From the NCBI RefSeq assembly GCF_026676115.1, contig NZ_JAPONB010000012.1:1-64000 (forward strand): a stretch of DNA of 64,000 bases. Direction: 5' to 3'. Every line of letters starts with the position of its first letter. Position 1 is the stretch's first letter. The notes beneath the pieces are model-generated. The model searched no databases, was not told where the DNA came from, and saw only the letters and a list, made by a program, of their open reading frames with translations. Both the position numbers and the translations under genes were made by a program. This DNA is from Salinimicrobium sp. TH3. GTDB taxonomy: Bacteria > Bacteroidota > Bacteroidia > Flavobacteriales > Flavobacteriaceae. Below are positions 9,491 through 17,292 of this stretch, one piece after another.

Positions 9491-9919
9491 AGTTTTTATT
9501 TTTTAAATTCGGCACAAATTAGGCAGTTAAGGAGGGAATCTCCGTTAAGGCTTTACTAAATACCCTCATCAAAAGCCTAATTAATATTTCTTTAATATTC
9601 CACCCCCTCTTTCTCACTGCTTCTTCTACTTTTTGTTAAAGGTTTTTTGTAAGTTTCCTTTAAAATAAATATTCTCTTGTTGTAATGAAGAAAGGGAATA
9701 CAGCCAAGAGGGGCCGCGAGATAAAGATTCTCTGTTAAAACCGCCTTTTCCCCTGATGAAGCTGAAGCAGAAAGAAGATTATCAACCTCCCCCGGTTTGA
9801 TACTTCCAGGCAATTCCTGTCTTTTGCCCGCTGAATTAACAACGAAAAAGCATCTGCAAATACAGATGCTTTGATTAATTTACGTTAGAAGAAATTATAT
9901 TCTTCTAAAATGCCATTTT
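9491..9919. other. Spacer without a supported gene
   Basis: This 429-nt region holds the promoter area of the lipoprotein gene (near 9490-9530) and, at its right end, the terminator of the gene at 9920. An open frame of 73 codons on the minus strand (9592-9813) has no domain, no signal peptide and no neighbour coupling, so I do not call it a gene. Confidence 0.5.
9845..9873 (-). terminator. Rho-independent terminator
   Basis: A ten-base stem AAAGCATCTG/CAGATGCTTT (9847-9856 with 9863-9872) lies 47 nt past the stop of the minus-strand gene at 9920. The flanking A run on the plus strand reads as T on the transcript. Confidence 0.8.
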
Positions 9920-10441
9920 TTATCTCTTTTTATCCCGGGTAAGCAAAAGCAGTACTCCTGCTAGTGCAGCTGCCGTAACTGCCGATTTAAGCACAAAATT
10001 TTTCCTGTTATACTTCCATTCAGATTTGAGCCCGTGTTCGGCAAAAAGATTTGGCACATGGCCCTTTTTTAGATCTTCAAAAATACCTTCTACTTCTCCA
10101 ATTCTGTCGGCCATTACGAGCGGAAGCCATCTTCCATAACTCGATTCGCTATACTTAAATGCCAGTCTTCGTAGAGCACCACTAAGACCCGATGGAGGTT
10201 GCGCCGTTCCAAAAACTGCAGTAATATTAGGACGTTCTACCGAATGTAGCACCTCAATATCTACAGGTTGTTGTTCTGGCCGCTCCCAGGTATACCCCTC
10301 TATTTCTTTATCTGTTCTATGCTTCATGGGGTAAGTTGGATCATTTTTTGGATCCCGGTCAATTCCCCATCCTTTTATATGGCTATGGTCGCCCCCTCTT
10401 TCATTTCTAAATTCTTCGGGTTTGGTTTGATCTCCGATCAT
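9920..10441 (-). CDS. Conserved hypothetical protein with C-terminal membrane anchor
   Basis: Protein of 173 residues that I cannot assign to a named family. The first half is polar and rich in Asp, Glu, His and Pro (ERGGDHSHIKGWGIDRD, then YTWERPEQQP). Residues 85-140 form a likely helical domain. A hydrophobic segment at about 149-166 is followed by a basic tail, which suggests a tail-anchored inner-membrane protein. It starts 32 nt after the zinc dehydrogenase on the same strand, so the two are probably co-transcribed. The partnership suggests a membrane-associated aldehyde/alcohol conversion unit, but that is inference. Confidence 0.6.
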   Translation of the reverse strand: MIGDQTKPEEFRNERGGDHSHIKGWGIDRDPKNDPTYPMKHRTDKEIEGYTWERPEQQPVDIEVLHSVERPNITAVFGTAQPPSGLSGALRRLAFKYSESSYGRWLPLVMADRIGEVEGIFEDLKKGHVPNLFAEHGLKSEWKYNRKNFVLKSAVTAAALAGVLLLLTRDKKR

Positions 10442-10473
10442 AAACTTCTTCTTTTAATTTTTTATTACTGTTC

Positions 10474-11625
10474 CTATGCCGTTGGTGGGATTAGAACCGT
10501 TTTAATACAATTATCAAGTTTTTTACTAAAGATGTGATAACCTTCGGCTACTTCCTCTAAAGGTATCCTGTGAGTGATTATTTCTTTAGGGTTGATATTT
10601 CCCGTTTTAACATGTTCGATCATTTTAGGCAACAGTCGCTTCACGGAACATTGTCCAGCTCTAATTGTGATCCCTTTATTTACAACATTACCAATGGGCA
10701 CCAGGGCATCAATAGGACCATATACTCCTACTATTGAAACAATCCCACCTTTTTTAACCGAATTTATTGCCCAGTGCAAGGCTGTTGTTGAACCTCCCTG
10801 CATTAGCAGTTTCCTGCCCATCATGGTGTTCATAGTGTCTCCTGCAGCTTCGGCACCCACTGCATCAATACATACATCGGCTCCCAGGGAATCGGTTATT
10901 TTTTTGATGAAAACTACTGGGTCTTCCAGGGCAGTAAAGTTATAGACTTCACATTGTGCAAAATCCTTGACAAATTCCAGGCGGTAATCAAGCTTATCAA
11001 TAACGATAACTCTTCCCGCTCCAAAGAGCCACGCACTTTTAGCGGCCATTATTCCTATTGGTCCGGCACCAAATACCACTACAGTATCTCCTTCCTGGAT
11101 GCCCCCCATTTCGGCGGCCTGGTATCCTGTGGGTACTACGTCGGTGAGCAATACTGCATCATCGGGATCCATCCAGTCGGGTATAACTGTAGGACCAACA
11201 TTGGCATAAGGAACCCGTACATATTCTGCCTGCCCGCCGTGGTAACCACCTGTAGTATGGGAGTATCCAAATATTCCCCCGGCAGCTGTAGACTGCGGGT
11301 TAGCTTCATGGCACATCCCGTACATTTCCTGTTTGCAAAAAGCACATTTTCCGCAGGCAATATTAAAAGGCACCATTACCTGGTCCCCTACTTTTACTTT
11401 ATTTACAGACGATCCTACCTCAACTACTTCTCCTATAAATTCATGCCCAAAAGTAGTTCCCACACGGGTATCGGGCACAAGGCCATGATACAGGTGGAGA
11501 TCAGAGCCGCAAATACAGCTTCTGGTTACTTTTACTATGGCATCTTCGGGATGCTCAATTTCCGGGAAGGGACTATCACGATCTACACGTATCCTAAAGG
11601 GACCGCGGTAATTCATTGCTAACAT
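10474..11625 (-). CDS. Zinc-dependent dehydrogenase, formaldehyde dehydrogenase-like
   Basis: Medium-chain dehydrogenase of 383 residues related to glutathione-independent formaldehyde dehydrogenase and threonine-dehydrogenase-like enzymes. The catalytic zinc motif CGSDLH lies near residue 39, the GHE motif near 60, and the structural zinc cluster is CGKCAFCKQEMYGMC. The NAD-binding motif GAGPIG follows near 185. An insertion around residues 250-290 (ADTMNTMMGRKLLMQGGST) is typical of the FDH-like branch. The substrate is uncertain: formaldehyde, another aldehyde or an alcohol. It is the first gene of a two-gene unit with the membrane-anchored protein downstream. Confidence 0.85.
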   Translation of the reverse strand: MLAMNYRGPFRIRVDRDSPFPEIEHPEDAIVKVTRSCICGSDLHLYHGLVPDTRVGTTFGHEFIGEVVEVGSSVNKVKVGDQVMVPFNIACGKCAFCKQEMYGMCHEANPQSTAAGGIFGYSHTTGGYHGGQAEYVRVPYANVGPTVIPDWMDPDDAVLLTDVVPTGYQAAEMGGIQEGDTVVVFGAGPIGIMAAKSAWLFGAGRVIVIDKLDYRLEFVKDFAQCEVYNFTALEDPVVFIKKITDSLGADVCIDAVGAEAAGDTMNTMMGRKLLMQGGSTTALHWAINSVKKGGIVSIVGVYGPIDALVPIGNVVNKGITIRAGQCSVKRLLPKMIEHVKTGNINPKEIITHRIPLEEVAEGYHIFSKKLDNCIKTVLIPPTA

Positions 11626-11805
11626 ACTGGTAAGTTTTTCTTTGCTAAAGCGTAAACAAATCGGGTAATATTTACATTAACCTGATTTTCTGCATCTTAA
11701 AAGTAAAGAAAGTGGTTTTCCAATAAAAGTATTTAACGATACTTTATAGACAAAGATGAGATTTTTGGGATGCTGCTAACATTCCTTACATTATATAGGA
11801 CACAA

Positions 11806-11833
11806 AAAAAAGCGGCATCACTGCCGCTTTTAA
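11806..11833 (-). terminator. Terminator of the DUF4168 gene
   Basis: A ten-base stem AAAAGCGGCA/TGCCGCTTTT (11808-11817 with 11822-11831) has a four-base loop. It lies 20 nt past the stop of the minus-strand gene at 11852. Confidence 0.85.
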
Positions 11834-11851
11834 AATTTCTATGGGATTAGC

Positions 11852-12328
11852 TTACCCCTGTATCATTTGCTGAATCCTCTGTTGAAGTTGAGTATCAGAC
11901 TGAAGTCTCATGGCAATTTGCTCATATCTTTCAAGCGAAAGCCCCTGATCTTTAATTAAATTCTCCAGTTGTTCCTGAATTCCCGCCTGCATGGTTTCAA
12001 GTTCTCCTATGATCTTTTTGTGTGCTGCTTTCTCTTCGGAAGTGGCTTCTACCCCAACCTCGGGATCTACTGAAGCCTGATGGATTTCATTGAACCTTGG
12101 AATTTCCATTCCTTCTTCCTGCACCATTTGCATCATTTTTTGTTGTGCCTGCTGGGTCACCATTTGCACACCTTTAAGAGCCTCTACAAATTTAGTAAGT
12201 TCCGCATCGGTCACTTCCGTTTGTTGCTGCTCTTGTTGTGGCATTTGTGGCGTTTGGGCAAATACGGCAGTACTACCTAACATCATAAAAAACATTATCA
12301 TTCCCGCCATTTTGTTTGATCTAATCAT
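11852..12328 (-). CDS. DUF4168 domain secreted protein
   Basis: Protein of 158 residues with a Sec signal peptide (about residues 1-24, ending VFAQ), a Gln-rich linker (QMPQQEQQQ), and a helical domain starting at VTDAELTKFVEALKGVQ. That opening and the LSLERYEQIAMRLQSD segment fit DUF4168, a short helical domain in exported proteins of several phyla. It is probably periplasmic. The function is unknown. It is monocistronic with its own terminator. Met and Gln content is high. Confidence 0.78.
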   Translation of the reverse strand: MIRSNKMAGMIMFFMMLGSTAVFAQTPQMPQQEQQQTEVTDAELTKFVEALKGVQMVTQQAQQKMMQMVQEEGMEIPRFNEIHQASVDPEVGVEATSEEKAAHKKIIGELETMQAGIQEQLENLIKDQGLSLERYEQIAMRLQSDTQLQQRIQQMIQG

Positions 12329-12461
12329 AATTTAATTTTTTGTTGTTCGGTTTAATTCAAGTATCATGCCAGCGTAGCAACAGAGATTGAGATTGCCAAT
12401 AAAAGCCCATAAACTTCTTTTGTGGAATTTAATTAATTTATGACTTTAAAAAATTTGAGAT

Positions 12462-13355
12462 ATGAACATATTACAGGTCAGCGCCCCAAAATCAGGTAGT
12501 TTCTGGCTTAACACCGTTCTAAAGAAAACTCTGGAAAGAGCCGGAGAAGATATTTCCTATTTCATCAAAACACGACCCGAATATCAAATTCTGAAGCATA
12601 AAAAACTCAGCTTTAAAGATCAGGCGGGAACAGATATGCTGGATATTGAAGGCGACGGAGTATTTTTTAGAGTGAGTTCGTTGCTCAAGGAGCCGGTTCC
12701 CAATATTGCAGATTATTCAAAAAAAGCTACCCTGGCCTGGACGCATTCCACCTGGTGCCAAAAAACGCCAGAAGTTTTTACCTTTTTTGACAGGAGAGTT
12801 TGTATTGTGAGAGATCCACGAGATACGGCACTTTCGGCTGCTAAATTTGCTTTCACACCATATATGCAGGAGCATTACCCCTCACCTTATAAGTCAGTTG
12901 AGGAATTCTTTTCTGCGGAATATGAAAACCTGCTGGAACAGTGGGTCTGGTTATACGGAAATTACCTGCTTCACTCCAAAGATCTGAAGCTGCATTTTGT
13001 TTTTTATGAGAACCTGCTAAAGTCTTTTCCAAAGGAATATGATTCCTTGCTGAAATACCTGGAATTGGAACTTCCAGCTCAGGAAAAACAGAAAATTGAA
13101 TCGGAAGTCAGCTTTTCAAGTATGAAAGAAGAGAGTCCCCGGCATTTACGCAAGGGTAAAAGCCGCAAGTGGGTTGATCAACTTTCAATTGAAGAGATAG
13201 AGAAGGCATCGATAAAGGCCGGGGCTTTGATGAGAATTTTTGGATACCCACTCACGCCGGGGGAAGGAGATAAACTTCCTGCCATTCCACGTGAGATACC
13301 AAAAAAGGAATTGCAGTCCATCCTTGAAAAAATTGATTGGAAAAAGCTTTATTAA
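12462..13355 (+). CDS. Sulfotransferase domain protein
   Basis: Protein of 297 residues. The N-terminal VSAPKSGSFWLNTVL (residues 6-20) is the PAPS 5'-phosphosulfate-binding loop of cytosolic-type sulfotransferases, and VRDPRDTALSAAKF near residue 122 is the 3'-phosphate-binding segment. A C-terminal RKGKSRKW-type stretch also fits PAPS binding. It would transfer sulfate from PAPS to an alcohol or amine acceptor that cannot be predicted. No PAPS synthesis genes lie nearby. The gene sits on the plus strand shortly before the arsenosugar cluster but is separated from it by a small membrane protein gene and a promoter. Confidence 0.8.
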   Translation: MNILQVSAPKSGSFWLNTVLKKTLERAGEDISYFIKTRPEYQILKHKKLSFKDQAGTDMLDIEGDGVFFRVSSLLKEPVPNIADYSKKATLAWTHSTWCQKTPEVFTFFDRRVCIVRDPRDTALSAAKFAFTPYMQEHYPSPYKSVEEFFSAEYENLLEQWVWLYGNYLLHSKDLKLHFVFYENLLKSFPKEYDSLLKYLELELPAQEKQKIESEVSFSSMKEESPRHLRKGKSRKWVDQLSIEEIEKASIKAGALMRIFGYPLTPGEGDKLPAIPREIPKKELQSILEKIDWKKLY

Positions 13356-13457
13356 GGTAGTAACTTCTAAAATTTTCATAATTGTGCTCCTCTGGTTTTT
13401 GAGAAAATTCAAGGTCTAGGTGCATTTTTGTACCTTAAAGTTTTAAAATCTTTTATC

Positions 13458-13646
13458 ATGGAAACCAACGATCGTACAGAAAACAAAAAATCTACTCCCG
13501 TAGAAAATAAAAAGACAGATAAAAAGTATCATGTCAATCAGTCAACCGAAGAAAAAAGTGGCGGAAACCTGGGAATGATCGCGATCATCGTGATCATTGC
13601 CATAATAGTACTGGGTCTGCTGTTCTTTTCGGACCTCTTCGCGTAA
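13458..13646 (+). CDS. Small single-pass membrane protein
   Basis: A 62-residue protein when started at the ATG at 13458, the second in-frame ATG; the first, at 13428, adds ten residues without purpose. The N-terminal 36 residues are hydrophilic and rich in Lys, Glu and Asn. A single hydrophobic helix (MIAIIVIIAIIVLGLLFF) occupies about 40-57. I know no named family. It may be an assembly or anchoring micro-protein. It precedes the arsenosugar cluster by 95 nt, but the promoter-like elements in the gap suggest separate transcription. Confidence 0.55.
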   Translation: METNDRTENKKSTPVENKKTDKKYHVNQSTEEKSGGNLGMIAIIVIIAIIVLGLLFFSDLFA

Positions 13647-13653
13647 CAATCTT

Positions 13654-13699
13654 TCAAAAATGACATTTTTGACAGGTTTTATTTTTTGAGGTCTCTTTG
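13654..13699 (+). promoter_or_regulatory. Candidate operator-promoter of the arsenosugar cluster
   Basis: A perfect inverted repeat TCAAAAATG-A-CATTTTTGA spans 13654-13672. Its right arm contains a -33-like TTTTTG, and a -7-like TCTCTTTG (one mismatch to TAnnTTTG) begins at 13692. The ATG of the first cluster gene is at 13742. The overlap of a palindrome with the -33 element is the classical position of a repressor operator. An alternative -7 (TATCTTAG, 13716) is possible. Confidence 0.4.
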
Positions 13700-13741
13700 T
13701 TCTGCAGGCACTTCTTATCTTAGGGCCTCAAAAAAATTATT

Positions 13742-14077
13742 ATGTCAAAAACATATTACGATCCCGCCGATCTTAAAAAGTTTGGGAAAATTTCGGAATG
13801 GGATGAAGAACTTGGCAGCAAGTTCTTTGATTATTATAATAGCGTATTCGAGGAAGGAGCACTAACAGCCCGTGAAAAATCCCTTATCGCCCTTGCAGTT
13901 TCCCACGTGGTGCAGTGTCCATATTGCATAGACGCATACACCAAAGACGGCCTGGAGCGGGGAATAGAAAAAGAAGAAATGATGGAAGCCATCCACGTAG
14001 GCGCAGCTATAAAAGGCGGTGCAACGCTGGTCCATGGAGTCCAAATGATGAACAAGTACAACAAGTTGTCCATGTGA
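13742..14077 (+). CDS. Arsenosugar-associated AhpD/carboxymuconolactone decarboxylase-like protein
   Basis: Protein of 111 residues in the alkylhydroperoxidase AhpD-like fold. The redox pair Cys59-x-x-Cys62 (QCPYCIDAYTKD) sits in the LTAREKSLIALAVSHVVQ context typical of this fold, and an MHVGAAIKGGA-type helix follows. The N-terminus YYDPADLKKFG and the neighbouring ArsS identify the subfamily annotated as arsenosugar biosynthesis-associated peroxidase-like. Its precise reaction is unknown; a thiol-redox role on arsenic intermediates or in keeping ArsS reduced is plausible. It is the first gene of the cluster and ends with TGA at 14075, which I read as a true stop. Confidence 0.85.
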   Translation: MSKTYYDPADLKKFGKISEWDEELGSKFFDYYNSVFEEGALTAREKSLIALAVSHVVQCPYCIDAYTKDGLERGIEKEEMMEAIHVGAAIKGGATLVHGVQMMNKYNKLSM

Positions 14078-14199
14078 GCAGATCCAGGGAAGCCGGAACG
14101 GCTGACGTAGGAGTCGCTCATCCCGACAAAGGAGGGATCTCAAGTAAAGCCGTTGCATGCAACGGCTCAAGAGCCTTATCTTCCACAATAATCTAATAC
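14078..14199 (+). promoter_or_regulatory. Structured spacer between the AhpD-like gene and arsS
   Basis: This 122-nt spacer is packed with inverted repeats: AGCCG-GAA-CGGCT (14091-14103), ATCCC...GGGAT around 14118-14137, a perfect 20-base palindrome centred at 14157/14158 (14148-14167, core GTTGCATGCAAC), and GGCTC-AA-GAGCC (14164-14175). The last two overlap and are mutually exclusive, which could act as an attenuator or a processing site. The CATCCCGACAAAGGAGGGATCTC part resembles dispersed flavobacterial repeats, so a mobile-repeat origin is the main alternative. Confidence 0.45.
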
Positions 14200-15255
14200 A
14201 TGCAAAAAAAATCTCTATCAGCAAGAAAAAACAACCTCTCCAATCCTGCCGAACAGCTAAAATACCTTAGCAATGGCATTTTTGGGGCAGGGGAATTACC
14301 GCTGTTCCAGGATAAGGCAGAGAAGACAGGAGCATTTCCTTTAAAGCCTAAAAAGCTGGAGATCCTACAGATCAACCTGGGGTATATGTGTAACCAGGTG
14401 TGTTCGCATTGCCATGTGGATGCAGGACCCGACCGAAAGGAGATCATGACCCGGGAAACAATGCAGCTCTGCCTGGATGTGATAAAAAAATCTGAGGCAC
14501 ATACTCTGGACCTTACCGGCGGTGCACCCGAAATGAATCCCAATTTCAGGTGGTTCGTAGAAGAAGCCTCCAAAGCGGGGATCAGGGATTTTATAGTTCG
14601 CTCCAACCTTACCATTATTGTGGCAAATAAGAAATATTATGACCTGCCACAATTCTTTAAAAAGCATAATATTCATGTCGTATCTTCTCTGCCTTTCTAT
14701 AAGCGGGAGAAAACCGATCGTCAACGCGGTAGCGGGGTGTTTGATAAGTCAATTGAAGCTCTTAAGATGCTGAATGCAGCAGGATATGGCAAAAAGGACA
14801 GCGGACTAAAGTTAGACTTGGTCTACAATCCCGCGGGAGCCTTCCTGCCAACCAACCAACAAGCTATGGAACGGGATTTTAAAAAGGCTTTAAAACAGGA
14901 CTTTGATATAGATTTCAACGAACTCTTTTGTATCACCAATTTACCTATTAGCAGATTCCTGGAGTACCTTATAGCGTCCGAAAATTATGAGGACTATATG
15001 ACCGCTTTGGTAGAAGCTTTCAATCCTGCTGCCTTTCAAAACGTAATGTGTACCAACACCCTATCTGTAAGCTGGGACGGCTGGCTGTACGACTGTGATT
15101 TTAACCAGATGCTAAGTTTAAAGGTAGATTCAAAAAGTCAGCACTTAAAAGATTTTGAACCTCAACTGCTGCAAAAAAGAGAAATACGCACCTCACAACA
15201 CTGCTATGGCTGTACGGCCGGTGCGGGTAGTAGTTGCCAGGGAAGCGTGATTTAA
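14200..15255 (+). CDS. arsS: Arsenosugar biosynthesis radical SAM protein ArsS
   Basis: Radical SAM enzyme of 351 residues. The cluster-binding motif is Cys64-x3-Cys68-x2-Cys71 (CNQVCSHC). The C-terminal Cys-rich domain carries CDFNQM and HCYGCTAGAGSSCQG (Cys335, 338, 346), the signature of the rSAM/Cys-rich family now called ArsS. Homologues can carry selenocysteine in this family; here all positions are Cys or Ala and no in-frame TGA occurs. Known ArsS joins the 5'-deoxyadenosyl group of SAM to dimethylated arsenic, giving 5'-dimethylarsinoyl-5'-deoxyadenosine. It is immediately followed, with one base between, by the glycosyltransferase gene. Confidence 0.9.
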   Translation: MQKKSLSARKNNLSNPAEQLKYLSNGIFGAGELPLFQDKAEKTGAFPLKPKKLEILQINLGYMCNQVCSHCHVDAGPDRKEIMTRETMQLCLDVIKKSEAHTLDLTGGAPEMNPNFRWFVEEASKAGIRDFIVRSNLTIIVANKKYYDLPQFFKKHNIHVVSSLPFYKREKTDRQRGSGVFDKSIEALKMLNAAGYGKKDSGLKLDLVYNPAGAFLPTNQQAMERDFKKALKQDFDIDFNELFCITNLPISRFLEYLIASENYEDYMTALVEAFNPAAFQNVMCTNTLSVSWDGWLYDCDFNQMLSLKVDSKSQHLKDFEPQLLQKREIRTSQHCYGCTAGAGSSCQGSVI

Positions 15256-15256
15256 T

Positions 15257-15946
15257 ATGAGAAAAGAATCTTCCACAGGTGGGGAATTGCTCCTCATCTT
15301 TACCCGAAATCCTGAGTTAGGAAAAGTAAAGAAACGATTGGCTGCAGGCATAGGAAATATGGCAGCTTTGAAGATCTATAAACATCTATTGCAGCATACT
15401 GTTGAGATCACCAAAAACCTGCAGGTAGAAAAATGGGTATTTTATTCCGAAGAAATCCCGGACAAGGATATCTGGGAGAAAAAATACTTCAGTAAAAAAC
15501 TGCAGCAGGGAAATGAACTGGGAGAGCGAATGGAGAATGCTTTCCGCAGCGGCTTTGAAGCCGGCTTCAGCAGTATCATCATAATTGGCAGCGATCTATA
15601 CGACCTTTCAGAAGAAGATCTGAAAAAGGCATTTTTGGCACTTAAAGATTCTGAAGCTGTCATAGGGCCTGCCACAGATGGGGGATACTATTTATTAGGG
15701 ATGAAATCCTTAACTTCACGGGTCTTTAAAAACAAGAACTGGGGCAGCAATCTGGTACTTGAAGCCACCCTAAAAGACCTCAAAGGATATAAAATAACAC
15801 AGCTGGAGGCGCGGAATGATATTGACCGGCTTGAAGACATGAGGCCCCACCGGGAGCTAATGAAAATATTGAAAAAACAGAGGAATTATGAAGAAGATGC
15901 AATTTTTATTAATATTAATGATTACAGCTACTATTTTTGGCTGTAA
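15257..15946 (+). CDS. TIGR04282-type arsenosugar glycosyltransferase
   Basis: GT-A fold nucleotidyl/glycosyl transferase-like protein of 229 residues. The N-terminus LLLIFTRNPELGKVKKRLA, the IIGSDLYDLSEEDLKKAF segment and the VIGPATDGGYYLLGMK core match the TIGR04282 family, which co-occurs with ArsS. In an arsenosugar pathway it could attach the arsenoribose to an aglycone or handle a sugar phosphate; the reaction is not established. Its last 19 codons overlap the start of the msrB-like gene by 59 nt, an unusually long but readable overlap. Confidence 0.85.
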   Translation: MRKESSTGGELLLIFTRNPELGKVKKRLAAGIGNMAALKIYKHLLQHTVEITKNLQVEKWVFYSEEIPDKDIWEKKYFSKKLQQGNELGERMENAFRSGFEAGFSSIIIIGSDLYDLSEEDLKKAFLALKDSEAVIGPATDGGYYLLGMKSLTSRVFKNKNWGSNLVLEATLKDLKGYKITQLEARNDIDRLEDMRPHRELMKILKKQRNYEEDAIFININDYSYYFWL

Positions 15947-16451
15947 GGAAGAGCAGAAGGAAATAAATGCTGGCTCTGTAATGACCCAGGCCGAAGAAGT
16001 AGCTGTTCAAACCCAAGAAGTGAATGATCCTGTCAAAGCAGATACCATTGAGGTAGGAAATGTCACAAGAACAAAAGAGGAATGGAAGGAAAAACTTAGT
16101 CCCGAGGAATATCACATTTTGAGGGAAGCAGGCACAGAACCAGCTTTTAGAAATCAGTTTTACGACAATAAAAAAGAGGGAATTTATTACTGTGGCGGTT
16201 GTAGTCTACCGCTGTACAGTTCGAACACCAAATTTGATTCTGGTACAGGTTGGCCCAGCTTTTATGCTCCTATAGATCCAAAACTTGTAAAGAGGAAAAT
16301 GGACCGCCGTTACGGCATGGAGCGGGTAGAAGTTGTTTGCGCACAATGTGATTCCCATCTGGGACACATTTTTCCTTATGAAGGAGTACCTACAGAGGAG
16401 CGGCATTGCTTGAATTCATTGGCGCTCGATTTTAAACAAACAGATATTTAA
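15888..16451 (+). CDS. msrB: Lipoprotein methionine-(R)-sulfoxide reductase MsrB
   Basis: Protein of 187 residues with a lipoprotein signal (TIFGC, Cys19), a 45-residue linker, and a complete MsrB domain. Zinc ligands are Cys102/Cys105 and Cys151/Cys154, the substrate segment GTGWPSF is at 119-125, and the catalytic Cys174 is in ERHCLNS. It reduces methionine-R-sulfoxide, here in the periplasm or envelope. An AGAGGA purine run lies just before the ATG, which decides this start inside the upstream gene. Its place inside the arsenosugar cluster may reflect oxidative damage by arsenic or a reductase role on an oxidised As or S species; both are inference. Confidence 0.9.
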   Translation: MKKMQFLLILMITATIFGCKEEQKEINAGSVMTQAEEVAVQTQEVNDPVKADTIEVGNVTRTKEEWKEKLSPEEYHILREAGTEPAFRNQFYDNKKEGIYYCGGCSLPLYSSNTKFDSGTGWPSFYAPIDPKLVKRKMDRRYGMERVEVVCAQCDSHLGHIFPYEGVPTEERHCLNSLALDFKQTDI

Positions 16452-16461
16452 AAAATAATCA

Positions 16462-17292
16462 ATGCTTAAAGATTTAGAACACACTACAGAGTTTCTTGAG
16501 GCCAGGGGCTTTGACAAACCCGAAATTGGGATCATACTGGGCACCGGACTGGGAAAACTTATTGATGAACTGGAAGTTATTTCTGAAGTTAGTTACAATC
16601 ACATCCCGGGTTTCCCTACAGCTACAGTAGAATTTCATAGAGGAAAGCTCATCTTTGGGAAACTTGATGACAAAAAAGTAGTGGTAATGCAGGGTCGCTT
16701 TCATATTTATGAAGGTTACTCCCTTTGGGACGTCACCTTTCCTGTTCGGGTGATGAAACGCCTTGGAATTAAAAAACTCCTCATCTCAAACGCTGCAGGT
16801 TCTCTTAATCCAGACTTCAAAAAAGGAGAGATCATGCTTATTGACGACCATATAAACTTACAGGGAGGATCCCCTTTAGCTTTTAGAGGAGTGGAACAAT
16901 TGGGAACAAGGTTTACAGATATGAGTGCTCCCTACGATCAAGAAAGTGGTCGCATCCTGCAGGAGATCGCAAAAGAGAACGGTTTTCCGCTGCATAAAGG
17001 AGTCTATGTTTCGGTTGTTGGACCGCAGCTGGAAACACGGGCAGAATATAGATATTTGAGAACCATTGGTGGAGATGCAGTTGGGATGAGTACGGTGCCG
17101 GAAGTCATTGTTGCCAACCATTTAAAGATTCCTATTGCAGCAGTCTCTGTATTGACCGATGAAGGCAATCCCGATGATCTAAAACCAGTAAATATCCAGG
17201 ATATCATTGAAACTGCCGGGAAGGCAGAGCCTCAAATGATCACCCTTTTTAGAGAACTTATTAAACGAATAGAGCTTAAACCGGCAGAATAA
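16462..17292 (+). CDS. punA: Purine nucleoside phosphorylase
   Basis: Trimeric-type PNP of 276 residues: GIILGTGLGKL (23-33), phosphate-site His and Arg residues around SNAAGS (109-114), Glu191 and Met209 (VGMSTVPE). The position matching human Asn243 is Asp233 (VLTDEGNP). In human PNP, Asn-to-Asp at this site lets the enzyme accept adenosine, so this enzyme may act on 6-aminopurines. In the cluster it would cleave adenine from dimethylarsinoyl-deoxyadenosine and leave the arsenoribose 1-phosphate. That fits the context but is not proven; ordinary purine salvage is the alternative. The stop overlaps the next start by one base (TAATG). Confidence 0.9.
   Translation: MLKDLEHTTEFLEARGFDKPEIGIILGTGLGKLIDELEVISEVSYNHIPGFPTATVEFHRGKLIFGKLDDKKVVVMQGRFHIYEGYSLWDVTFPVRVMKRLGIKKLLISNAAGSLNPDFKKGEIMLIDDHINLQGGSPLAFRGVEQLGTRFTDMSAPYDQESGRILQEIAKENGFPLHKGVYVSVVGPQLETRAEYRYLRTIGGDAVGMSTVPEVIVANHLKIPIAAVSVLTDEGNPDDLKPVNIQDIIETAGKAEPQMITLFRELIKRIELKPAE

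Noticed and set aside
9592-9813. 73-codon open frame on the minus strand
   Set aside because: Low-information translation between a promoter region and a terminator; no conserved motif seen.
13742-14077. The AhpD-like gene as a true alkylhydroperoxidase AhpD
   Set aside because: It has Tyr where AhpD has the active-site His after CxxC, is short, and has no ahpC neighbour; the ArsS context is more informative.
14069-14110. TGA of the AhpD-like gene as a selenocysteine codon with a SECIS-like hairpin (14091-14103)
   Set aside because: Only ten codons follow before TAG, without conserved character, and the protein already ends where the family normally ends.
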